Positions 8,566 through 15,841 of a stretch of 15,841 nucleotides of DNA are shown here, piece by piece (the stretch's first letter is position 1; every line of letters starts with the position of its first letter). This DNA is from Cylindrotheca closterium (taxonomy: Eukaryota > Bacillariophyta > Bacillariophyceae > Bacillariales > Bacillariaceae), in contig CAKOGP040001852.1 in assembly GCA_933822405.4 (NCBI GenBank), positions 1 to 15,841 of the forward strand, given 5' to 3'. Below the pieces are notes generated by a model, which was given only the letters and a program-made list of their open reading frames with translations, searched no databases and was not told the DNA's origin. Both the position numbers and the translations under genes were made by a program.

Positions 8566-8783
8566 TGGAGAACAAGTCATGGGCGAAAGATGAACAATTG
8601 AATTACAGTAGTTGTGTAGGGAGTTTTTGGGATGACGGAAAGCGTGAGATTTGCTTTGGTCATTCGAAAACTCTTATCCAAACTTAAGCAAGTTTTTAAG
8701 GTTCATAGTATTAGGACTACATTACGCCAAACAACTGAAGACTAAGTGTCTCAGAGTATAGTAGGGTCTTTTATTATCTAACA
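8566..8783 (+). repeat. 5' LTR of the copia element
   Basis: It aligns with 12766-13015. Homology starts at TGGAGAAC on both sides and ends at TTATTATCTAA; here the next two bases are CA, giving a TG...CA repeat. It differs from the 3' copy by about a dozen substitutions and by missing blocks of roughly 11, 9 and 12 nt. The AATAAA seen in the 3' LTR is mutated here (acttaag). Confidence 0.75.
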
Positions 8784-8797
8784 TAAGAGTTTTCGAA
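8663..8797 (+). promoter_or_regulatory. 15-nt inverted repeat joining LTR and primer-binding site (putative self-primer)
   Basis: TTCGAAAACTCTTAT at 8663-8677 is the exact reverse complement of ATAAGAGTTTTCGAA at 8783-8797, with 105 nt between. The right arm begins at the last base of the LTR, where a retrotransposon primer-binding site lies. In the Tf1 element the first bases of the transcript fold back on this site and prime reverse transcription. By analogy, transcription starting at about 8663 would supply the primer. The right arm is absent after the 3' LTR, as expected for an internal primer-binding site. The self-priming role is inference; no TATA box is seen upstream of 8663. Confidence 0.5.
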
Positions 8798-8851
8798 AAT
8801 ATATATACATTTTCTCATATCTGAACAACAGTCACTACATTTCAACGGTAC

Positions 8852-9858
8852 ATGACCAAGAAGAGCAAGGACGAGCTTGTTCAAGACTTGAAAGAAATAG
8901 AGTCAAAGGCCCAGAAGTTGATAATAGTCCTTGGAAAGGAGAGGAGCGACGAAAGCGAAACGAAAGAACGGGAACCAAAGAAGACATTTCCCAAAGCAGT
9001 GATAAAATATTGATAAAGAAGCCTAAGAAAGTGCAGGAATAACGATTGGAATAATCGAATTGTTTGGAAAGAAGTTTGTCACGGTTAAAACGGCAACACA
9101 AACAATCAAGAGAATCCCACAGGACTTGAAAAAAGGTGGGAAGTTAAAGAAGAAGAAGAAAGATATGGGATACAGATTGACTACGGTCAAGGGGCTCAAA
9201 CACTTGAAGGCGCCCAAGGAAGATGGAACAGAGCAAGACCTCGAGGACTTCTTCACGGGCCTGACTGACAAAGCAATCATCATGTGGGCGGACGGAGATG
9301 ATGTGGGCTACATTCTGGAAGAAAACACAAAGCCTGAGATAAAGGAGCTTGATCCACTAACGGCTGCAGAAGATGCCGACGCCAGAAAGGTCAAAAAGTA
9401 TGATCGGTTGATGGATAAGTACGAAGATCGGAAGGACGCCTTTTGGACTAACACAATCGCTACGTTTCAGCTAATCATGAGAAATTATCTGGAGAAGCCG
9501 AACGGAACCCCACAGGACGGATTTCCTAAAGACGTTCCTGGAGTTTTAAAACTTCTAGAAATTGGAAGCCCAACAATGTGGCCCGACGCGGTCACGGCAA
9601 TATATAACAGTGATGGCGCAAGACAGACCTCAGCAAGAACAGGAGCGAATAGGAACCCTTTGGTTTCTTTTGCACAGACAGCTGGTGAAACGGATCAAGT
9701 TTGTTGCTTTCAACTCGTTCTACGCTACCATCACCTGTTGCCTGTGCAAGCACAAGGGGCACTATCAGAGCCATTGCCCGCAGCCAAGGACGGTAATGGG
9801 AGCAAAGTTGGAAGCTACTGTCAGTGAGGTAAGCACTACAGATGTGGTATTCTTATGA
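8852..9858 (+). pseudogene. gag of the copia element
   Basis: An ATG at 8852, about 70 nt after the LTR, opens 53 lysine/glutamate-rich codons and stops at 9011-9013. The main gag signal follows in a second frame (9060 to about 9560), a charged helical protein with DLEDFFTGLTDKAI and a run of alternating D/K/E residues. A shift to a third frame (9562-9858) gives a typical retroviral zinc knuckle, CCLCKHKGHYQSHC, with exact C-x2-C-x4-H-x4-C spacing at about 9730-9780. The protein would form the particle and bind RNA. At least two frame breaks and one stop make it non-functional. Confidence 0.75.
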
Positions 9859-10394
9859 ATCAGCATCCAGATTTTTACATTAGTCCGAGCTGGATTCTCC
9901 TTGATAGTGAGTCCACTGATCATATTTTCAGTAGCCTGAGCTATTTGACTGGAGAAAAGGCAACTACTGATGGAGAAATATTGAGACTACACACTTCCGG
10001 TGGAACTCTCAATACTGATCATTTTGGGGGATTTACCGTGTGGAACAACCTGAGATGCTTGGCTAATTTTCTGTCTCTGGCTCTAGTTGCCAAACCATTT
10101 TGTGTGACTCTGGACACTGAGACTGAAAATTCTTTTAGCATACACATTTCCAACTGCATTGCTCCTGGTCTGTACATCTATGATGTTACTTCAGTAGATA
10201 TGTCTAAGCTTAACGTAGCTTTCAACTTTTTGCAAACTGTAGCAGACAACAAAGCATCTTTTGCAAATAGGGATATTTGTAAGGCCGATGAGGCAGTATT
10301 GCTCGATCGGAGGACCAATCACATGGCAGAAGACAAATTTGTACACGTTGTCCCAATAAGAACAATTGGATTCGAAATTGTCCCGTCACCGTAG
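9855..10394 (+). pseudogene. Aspartic protease and pre-integrase region of the copia element
   Basis: The segment WILLDSESTDHIFSS at about 9891-9935 is the copia protease active site, where the usual D-S-G-S core reads D-S-E-S. Replacing the glycine next to the catalytic aspartate would be expected to abolish activity. The frame stays open for 179 codons, through FGGFTVWNN and a segment with CVTLDTETENSFSIH, into a pre-integrase helix region (KADEAVLLDRRTNHM). It ends where the next signal continues in another frame. Confidence 0.7.
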
Positions 10395-11112
10395 GAGGTG
10401 TGCAGAGGTCCCACATAATCTATGGACAAACAATACCACCAGTTAAGGGCCGGACTTAACACCATAGTCATCAGCAAGAGTCAGGGAACCCGATATTGTC
10501 CAGATCCAAAAGAGCATGTATGAAGATCTCAAAAACGTGACGCTTTGCGTTGATTTTTACTATGAAAAAGGTGTCACTGTTTTTCATTCCATCGCTCAAT
10601 GGACGAGTGACAACGGCAAAGCCTGTCACTGACAATGTGGTCAAGAGAGTCAAAGAACTGGGTCTTGAACAAAAGCAGCCGTATCGCGAATCAAAGATGC
10701 TGAAATACAAATGGAGACCGGGTCAACCAATCTCCGCGGACGACATTGTTCTGCCTGCTAGAACCGCGCAGGATCCTCTATCCTTGCCTGAACCAATTGT
10801 CGTCAATCTGCCAAATGCAGGCCTCAATCCTTTTTGTACCCATTGGTGTGGATGATCTGTGAGGAGCGGATGAAATTGAGACAGAACTACCAGAAAATCA
10901 AGAAGAACAAGGAGCGGAAACTCAAGGAGCGCAAATTGAAATCAAAGATGTCGATTTTTGCAGAAGTGGATGTGTCTAACGATGAAACGGAAGATGAAGC
11001 TGATGCCAACGATTTGGGAGGTGCCAAAAAATACTTGACAACAGCCAACGAGACAGAGGACAGGGACCAGACAGTACTAGTGGCAGCTAGTGATCCGGAG
11101 GAAAAAGAATGA
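10378..11112 (+). pseudogene. Integrase remnant of the copia element, catalytic core deleted
   Basis: NCPVTVGGVQRSHIIYGQ (about 10375-10430) is the pre-integrase zinc-binding region. KNVTLCVDFYYEKG and VTVFHSIAQW (10530-10600) are the start of the integrase core with its first aspartate. The signal then jumps within a few dozen bases to NVVKRVKELGLEQKQPY and KYKWRPGQPI (10640-10730), which belong to the integrase C-terminal region. The rest of the D,D-35-E core, several hundred bases in intact relatives, is missing. A lysine-rich and then acidic linker (10834-11112) leads toward the RT. Confidence 0.65.
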
Positions 11113-12173
11113 CGAGGAGGCCATCTCAACACCAACAAAGGAGAAGACTTTGGAAGAGGAAAGAGAAAAGGAAACCTGCTGAAAAGTATTCGGCATTGCA
11201 AACAACAGAGGTCAAAAAGTCACTGGTAAGACCAAGGGAAAACCTGTTGGAGCAATATACCACCAGACTTGCGTTTGCCCAAATGTCTGCCAAGCAGGGC
11301 ATCAAGAAGTACTACAAAGAAGCGGAACTGAAGCTAATTGCCGAGTTCGCTCAGGTACTGGAATTCCAAGTTTTCCACCAAGTTAAAGCAGACGGACCCG
11401 ATGGCAATTCCTTGGAAGAAAAGAGAGGATCCGGTGAGGAGCGTTTTCAACGGTAGAGTACCGCAGGGAATCTGCACCAAGGATGAGACAGCTTCTCCTA
11501 CTGTGGATCAGTACTCACTTTTTGTCACATGCATCGTCGACACAATCGAGGGAAGGTTTAAGGCCACCAGCAACATGAGAGGAGCATATTTTGGGACCCA
11601 AACTTGATATTTTCTGTGGACTTAATCCCAGTCTCAAGAAATTGTCAGAAAGTGCTGTATGTACAACTGGACAGAGCATTATATGGGTGTGTAAAAAGCT
11701 CATTTTTTTTTAATCAACTTTACTAGGAAACTCTCATGGATATGGGTTTCAAGCTTAATCCATATGATCTGTGCGTCGCCAACTGTGACATTGATGGAAA
11801 ACAAGAATGCATGATTTGCCGGTACCTAGACAATGATAAGATCAGTCATGTGAAATTGGAAGTCGTACAGGATATCATTGGGACGATCAAAGTCAAGTCC
11901 AGAAAGATGACGAGCAAGTATGGTGAAGAGCATGCGTTTTTGGGAATGAAGATTACACTCAAAGACGGCAAAGTTGAGATCAGCATGAAGAAACATATTA
12001 AGAAAGCGATCAATATGTTCATGGACGACATCAATAGAGAGGCAACTTTGCCTGCCAAAGCTTGTCTTTTGGACATGAGAGAAGCGGCAAAAGATTTGAA
12101 CGAAGAAAGAGCTGACAATTTCCACAGTGTGACACTGTCACGGTTGTACCCCTCTCAAGAAGATTCTGTCTAG
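11109..12173 (+). pseudogene. Reverse transcriptase of the copia element
   Basis: LAFAQMSAKQGIKKY (about 11268-11312) marks the N-terminal RT region. TASPTVD and LFVTCIVDTIEGR with NMRGAYFG (11488-11600) correspond to the block normally containing the catalytic D-V-x-G-A-Y; the aspartate reads N. The sequence LYVQLDRALYGCVKSS (about 11655-11700) is followed by a TAG at about 11724. Frame 11736-12173 holds NPYDLCVAN, then RYLDNDKISHV at 11820-11852, where the usual Y-V-D-D motif has become Y-L-D-N. The next stretch includes HAFLGMKITLKDGKV. Two of the three catalytic aspartates are changed and part of the palm is deleted. Confidence 0.75.
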
Positions 12174-12176
12174 ACA

Positions 12177-12812
12177 TTGTGCCCTATAGTTGGCTGTCCA
12201 GACAAAGATGATTGGGTCAAACTCAAGAGAGTCTTGCAGTATTTGAAAGGTTCGATAGACTTGACAAGAATCATTGGTGGAGACAACATCAGAAGAATGC
12301 ATGCATGGTTGGATGTTTCGTATGGAATCCATGACGACTGCAAAAGTCACACTGGAGGATACATCTCCTTTGGCTGGGGCGTAATTTGTAAGAAGCAGGG
12401 GCTTAATGTGAAGAGCTCAACTAAAGGAGAAGTAGTGGGCATGAGCAATTTCTTGCCGAACATGATTTGGGTGAGAATGTTTTTGGAACGACAAGGTTTT
12501 GAGCTAGAAAAGAACATGCTGTACCAGGACAATCAGAGCGCTAAGAAGATCCTTTTGAACGGTAAGAAGTCCGCCGGAAAAAAGTCCAAACACATCGACA
12601 ATCGTTTTTATTTTATTAGGGATCGATTGTTGTCCAAGGGAATCGCGATGTGGTGTACCGGTACTGTCCGACCACAAAAATACTGGCGGATTTTTTCATC
12701 AAGCCTTAATTTGCAAGGTAGTTTGTTTCGAATGTTTCGCGATGTGGTTTTGGGATACAAGCACATGGAGAACCAGTCATGGGTAGATGTTGTTCGAAAG
12801 ATGAACAATTGA
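12177..12812 (+). pseudogene. RNase H of the copia element
   Basis: The frame carries the copia RNase H motifs LDVSYGIHDD (D46), KSSTKGEVV (E85), LYQDNQSA (D118) and KSKHIDNRF (D141), so the four acidic residues appear to remain. A pair of compensating shifts is visible at about 12645-12712: the expected YCPTTKILADFFIKP lies in another frame there, and the original frame resumes at LQGSLFRMFRDVVLGYKH. The stop (TGA 12810-12812) lies 45 nt inside the 3' LTR, so the last residues come from LTR sequence. An upstream in-frame stop (12171-12173) separates it from RT. Confidence 0.75.
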
Positions 12813-13015
12813 ATTACAGTATAGTTAAAACTGTGTAGGGAGTTTTGGGGATGACCGAAAGCGTGAGATCTGCTTTGGTCATTCAAAAACTCTTGTCCAA
12901 AATAAAGCAAGTTTTTTGACGACTTTTTAAAAGTTCATAGTATTAGGACTACGTTATGCCGAACAACTAAAGACTAAGTGTCTCAGAGTATAGTAGGGTC
13001 TTTTATTATCTAAGA
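12766..13015 (+). repeat. 3' LTR of the copia element
   Basis: It aligns with the 5' LTR at 8566-8783 and is longer because of three blocks missing there. The AATAAA at 12900-12905 could be the polyadenylation signal. The 3' end reads TCTAAGA where the 5' copy has TCTAACA, so the terminal CA is lost by one substitution. The left-arm sequence of the self-primer reads TTCAAAAACTCTTGT here, two transitions from the 5' copy. Confidence 0.75.
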
Positions 13016-13129
13016 AAATTCATCCAGAACTTGATCCATGGCTTTGAAAGTATCATCAGTATACCTTGAATGACTTCAAACATGAAAGCAGCGCAAATCG
13101 AGTGAATAATTCGCCGCTTGCTGTGGCTG

Positions 13130-14990
13130 TCATCTCACGTGGTTGCTGGATGATGATGGTCCTCGTCGATGGTTTCGAAAGTACTTGGATACTCGTTCTC
13201 TTGCACTTTCCTTGGGTACTTCCAACCATCTACCTTCTTCCGATGCCGGCTGTAGGAACCGACCACCCTGATCGGTAATGATTTGCATTACCGTCTCCAC
13301 AAGTCTAATTTTCACACCACGATTCAACGCCTCGTATTCTTCAAAATGATCCTTGATGAGTCGGTGGAGTAGCTCGCTGCCTGGGTTTCGTTGTATAACT
13401 CTACCAAAAATAACATCGTTGGGACGAGGCTCGCCTTGTATCAAAACACAGTTGTTTGTAGGGTTGGTACCGACCCCTTTTTGTCGGGAAAAATGACTTT
13501 GGCGTCGACGATTGCGAAAGGCTTGCATCACTTTCCGCCGAACGTCATCATAGGGTACTTCCTTCCAAGGTACTTTTGATTGCGTACCTTGTTTCTGTAG
13601 AAATCGTCCTCCGATTCGATGAGTTTCATCAATTATTGTGCTGACGATTTGTCTCTTTTGTTCATCATTCCCAGAGGAATCATACTCTTGAGAATGTTCG
13701 TGAACGAGCACATAGAAACGTTTGTTTCCTTCATGATTCTTATTTTTGCCACCGGTAAAGATTACATCCTTTTGGTGTGGCGTAATTATGCTGGATTCCA
13801 GGGCTTCTGGTGCCGAAACGGAACGTCCAAATTTATCTTCCATGGCGCAACAATGAACCCAGTGCAAGTGTTGGTCCAACAGAAGACTTCCATTGGCATC
13901 TAATGGCAGAGTCTGTGGCATGATTCCATAGGTCGATAGCTGATATTGGCACTCGGTCTGAGAGCCAAAGTGTATTCGCAATCGTGCTCTCAATTTGCTT
14001 TGCATAACCTAAAATGACGAATGAATGCAATGATGAAAATGATTGAGTAATCATCCCGATAGAAATTGTCGACAATTCGAAATCATAACGTACCTTGACC
14101 ACGACATTGGTCAGTACAAACTGTCGCATCTCGTCCACACAAAAATGAATGGCTGCCTTTTTCTGTGGAAGTGCTTGTGCCGCCGTGAAATTCTCAAAGT
14201 ACCCCTTTCCATTGGTTTTGGAACGGAAGTCACCATTAGTGTACCACACGGAAATGTTTCCTCGAATCTGTGTCTCTTCAGACTGCTGCATGGCTCTCAT
14301 CATGACAAAATATAATACACGTGTCACGCACTTCGGGCGTTTGGACGATTCGATCATACTTCCAAAGAACACAAAGATTTGCCTCCCTGATCTATCTCTT
14401 CCAGCGACTTGTACCCACCCAGCCTTAAGGCATTCAATGTCATGCTCATCGAGATCATCCATGGTGATGTCTTTTACCAATTTCTCAATTCCAAACAGCT
14501 GATGCTTCAATTCAAAGAATCGTATCATTTGTTCGGCCGAAGCCTTGGCATCGTATTCCTTGGCCCTCAGAAACATGATTCGAAACGCCCTGGAACTGAC
14601 ATACTGGGGCGACATGCTTTCGGCCATTTCGTAGATGTTGCCACGTTTGATACCAGCCAAATGTCCATCAAGTTGCACAAGGCAAGTGTCCAACAAGCTG
14701 GCATCTTCCACAATTTCATTCGCCACACCATGAATCACTTCCTGAGTCTCTTCCCGTTCTTTAAAGGTGAGTCCACTCATGGCTTGTGACAGTAAATCAT
14801 CAATTTCTTTTTTCTTTTGCTGATCTTCTTTTTCGAGTAATAAAGCTTCATCATCGTGTGGTAGGACGAGTCGTTTCGGATGCGTTGGTGAGGCTGTGAC
14901 GGTGATTCTTGAGGCATTGTCATCACTAGGATGGTAAATTCCAAAACAGTTGGATGATTGCTGACCGAATGACTGATCAAAGATGCTCAT
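13130..14990 (-). CDS. CRAL-TRIO (Sec14-like) protein with two C-terminal DUF6824 domains, 591 aa, two exons
   Basis: Exon 1 is 14990-14094 (299 codons) and exon 2 is 14008-13130 (292 codons plus stop), joined in phase 0 across an 85-bp GT-AG intron. Residues 45-75 are charged and probably coiled. Residues about 128-166 look like a CRAL-TRIO N-terminal helical segment (YVSSRAFRIMFLRAKEYDAK). Residues about 175-330 form a lipid-binding CRAL-TRIO-like domain (GWVQVAGRDRSGRQIFVFF, then SIWY-like and LSTYGI segments), with the intron inside it. Two DUF6824 copies follow at about 378-468 and 494-581. Each runs from K/N-DVIF through a helical middle with GGRFLQ to W-x-E-V-P and a final F-R-N-x-R. 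CRAL-TRIO proteins bind or transfer hydrophobic lipids; DUF6824 is common in diatoms with no settled role. The ATG has A at -3. It seems intact; the stop is about 115 bp from the copia 3' LTR. Confidence 0.85.
14009..14093 (-). other. Spliceosomal intron, 85 bp
   Basis: The minus-strand donor is AAG|GTACGT and the acceptor is TCATTTTAG|GT. Without splicing, exon 1's frame reads on to a stop at 13833 and breaks the CRAL-TRIO domain. With splicing, the codons for VVVK and VMQSK join in phase 0 and the domain continues into YQLSTYGI. Length and borders are normal for diatoms. Confidence 0.85.
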
Positions 14991-15314
14991 CTTTGCAAGT
15001 ATATATGATTGCCACTACAGTATATTGTCGGATGCGTTATTCTTTTATTGTGTTGCTTTTCGTAACCGCTACAATGCTCAAGAGCCTGGGCAATAAAGAG
15101 AGCTTTATATACATGTACTTGTGCCAAGGATGCGGTCCCTCTCTCTTGCGTGTAATTGCTTCTTTTTATTTTGCAGTGTAAAATAAATCCGGGACTTATA
15201 GGGTCCCGTAACAATTTTAACAGAATTGTTCTGCGTGGAATAGGTCAAGTTTGGGGTAAAGTAACGGGAACTGCGCTCTGGCGCAAAATTGTCATTCACC
15301 CGAAAGGAGCGCAA

Positions 15315-15370
15315 CAGAATTTGAATTTGTCGCGACTCAAATCAGAATTTTGATTTGTCGCGACTCAGAT
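15315..15370. repeat. 28-bp tandem repeat, two copies
   Basis: Unit 1 (15315-15342) and unit 2 (15343-15370) differ at about three of 28 bases. Each contains the 8-bp palindrome gtcgcgac. Lying between divergent genes, it could be a paired protein-binding site; this is inference. Confidence 0.8.
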
Positions 15371-15528
15371 CCAATGAGATCGAATGAATCAATCATCATA
15401 TCAATCGAACCAGAGTATATGACGTGCACGCGTACACGTACCAGGGTGATGCATGTGTTTTAACTATCAGACTATACGGATCCTTTGGTTGATACCTACC
15501 ACTATACGTACTATTCCACACACAATAG

Positions 15529-15568
15529 CAGCAGGAGCAGCAGGAACAGCAGCAGGAACAGCAGCAGG

Positions 15569-15612
<44 letters not shown>
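15529..15612 (+). repeat. CAG trinucleotide tract with GAA/GAG interruptions
   Basis: The tract begins with interrupted units (CAG CAG GAG, then three 12-nt units of the type CAG CAG CAG GAA) and ends in 14 uninterrupted CAG codons at 15571-15612. It is in the same frame as the ATG at 15619 and is closed upstream by a TAG at 15526-15528. Confidence 0.9.
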
Positions 15613-15615
<3 letters not shown>

Positions 15616-15618
15616 ACA

Positions 15619-15841
15619 ATGAAATGTTGCCAGCGGTTTTGCTTCGAATTCCAACGCCCCATGTTTGAGTTGGACGAGCAACATCCGCGGGGTGTCTTGA
15701 CTCTTGATCTGCGGGCAAGCTTTCACATGGGACAAGGGCTCAACTCGGGGGTGGGGATGCTCAAGTTGCTATCATTGGCACTCGTGGTGGCGGCCTTAGT
15801 GTATGCGTTCCTTCAGTTTCCAGTCACGGCGTGGTTTCCTG
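15619..15841 (+). CDS. Hypothetical single-pass membrane protein, N-terminal part (runs off right edge)
   Basis: The frame from the ATG at 15619 stays open for 74 complete codons to the window edge. Residues 1-46 are hydrophilic, with a cysteine-rich start (MKCCQRFCF). Residues 47-67 form a clear hydrophobic helix (MLKLLSLALVVAALVYAFLQ and following), after which come polar and aromatic residues. This pattern fits a signal-anchor (type II) membrane protein, with the bulk of the protein beyond the window; glycosyltransferases and other Golgi proteins have this shape, but nothing here identifies the family. The CAG tract directly upstream is in frame but blocked by a TAG at 15526-15528. It is either 5' UTR or, if that TAG is the end of an intron (AATAG|CAG), a polyglutamine N-terminus. 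Both remain possible. Confidence 0.55.
   Translation, partial: MKCCQRFCFEFQRPMFELDEQHPRGVLTLDLRASFHMGQGLNSGVGMLKLLSLALVVAALVYAFLQFPVTAWFP

Larger units (their letters stand above)
8566..13015 (+). mobile_element. Decayed Ty1/copia LTR retrotransposon, about 4.45 kb
   Basis: Two related LTRs enclose gag with a CCHC knuckle, aspartic protease, integrase remnant, RT and RNase H, in the copia order (integrase before RT). The LTRs share about 94% of aligned bases by eye but differ by three indels, and the internal region has many stops and frameshifts plus deletion of the integrase core and part of RT. No target-site duplication was found: the flanks are gagta on the left and gaaaa or aaatt on the right. 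The element is oriented with the upstream HA gene and against the downstream CRAL-TRIO gene, whose stop codon is only about 115 bp beyond the 3' LTR. Diatom copia families (CoDi) are the likely relatives. Confidence 0.8.
14991..15618. promoter_or_regulatory. Divergent intergenic region between two outward-facing genes
   Basis: It separates the CRAL-TRIO gene (minus) from the right-edge gene (plus), so it probably holds both promoters. Visible elements are hairpins at about 15192-15210 (cgggac/gtcccg) and 15210-15230 (aacaatt/aattgtt), the 28-bp tandem repeat at 15315-15370, a TGACGTG site at 15420-15426 in an ACGT-rich stretch, and the CAG tract from 15529. A pyrimidine-rich run ending in CAG at about 15160-15177 resembles a plus-strand splice acceptor, but no matching exon is evident. 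Confidence 0.4.

Noticed and set aside
8540..8620. A tandem copia element sharing the 5' LTR
   Set aside because: Pol-like similarity stops at 8566, exactly where LTR homology starts; nothing further upstream resembles pol, so an LTR-internal pol end is simpler.
8424..8687. An 87-codon ORF across the 5' LTR
   Set aside because: Its middle matches the pol C-terminus encoded in the LTR and the rest is LTR or flank; it is not an independent gene.
15155..15180. Pyrimidine tract ending in CAG as a plus-strand splice acceptor
   Set aside because: The sequence after it gives stops quickly and no upstream coding exon is visible.
15396..15735. Minus-strand and other-frame ORFs with long runs of cysteine, alanine or leucine
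   Set aside because: They are translations of the CAG tract in other frames; outside the tract they show no protein-like sequence.

Overview
The window looks like a stretch of nuclear genome from a diatom, probably a pennate species. The evidence is a protein joining a CRAL-TRIO (Sec14-like) domain to two DUF6824 domains with one short GT-AG intron, a stand-alone helicase-associated (HA) domain protein, and degraded Ty1/copia and tyrosine-recombinase (DIRS-like) retroelements of the style common in diatoms. No database was searched; family calls rest on recognising motifs in the translations. No tRNA, rRNA, CRISPR array or prokaryotic operon was seen.

Layout from left to right. Positions 1-302 (minus) hold the start of a very basic protein with a 26-residue tandem repeat; it runs off the left edge. 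Positions 303-1315 hold nothing I can name. Positions 1316-5386 (plus) are a decayed tyrosine-recombinase retroelement in the order gag with CCCH zinc finger, reverse transcriptase, RNase H, recombinase. Its RT is split at 3061-3558 by a solo LTR with TG...CA ends and a perfect 5-bp target duplication, CAGAT. Positions 5722-6975 (minus) hold broken coding sequence that looks like an endonuclease/exonuclease/phosphatase (EEP) domain and an ORF1-like protein, perhaps one non-LTR retroelement. Positions 7374-8378 (plus) hold an apparently intact HA-domain gene. Positions 8566-13015 (plus) are a decayed Ty1/copia element with two LTRs. Positions 13130-14990 (minus) hold the intact CRAL-TRIO/DUF6824 gene, convergent with the copia element. 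Positions 14991-15618 are a divergent intergenic region with a 28-bp tandem repeat and a long CAG tract. From 15619 a plus-strand gene with one membrane segment runs off the right edge.

The four host genes show no sign of forming a pathway; the window is best read as host genes separated by layers of dead retroelements. Relative order is partly readable: the tyrosine-recombinase element was there before the solo LTR family inserted into it, and the copia element is old enough for its two LTRs to differ by several percent plus indels.

The most interesting signal is in the copia element. A perfect 15-nt inverted repeat pairs a site inside the 5' LTR (8663-8677) with the bases at and immediately after the LTR end (8783-8797), where the primer-binding site belongs. 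This is the geometry of Tf1-type self-priming. The same element also appears to encode the last residues of its pol inside the LTR. I found no convincing new defence or metabolic system.
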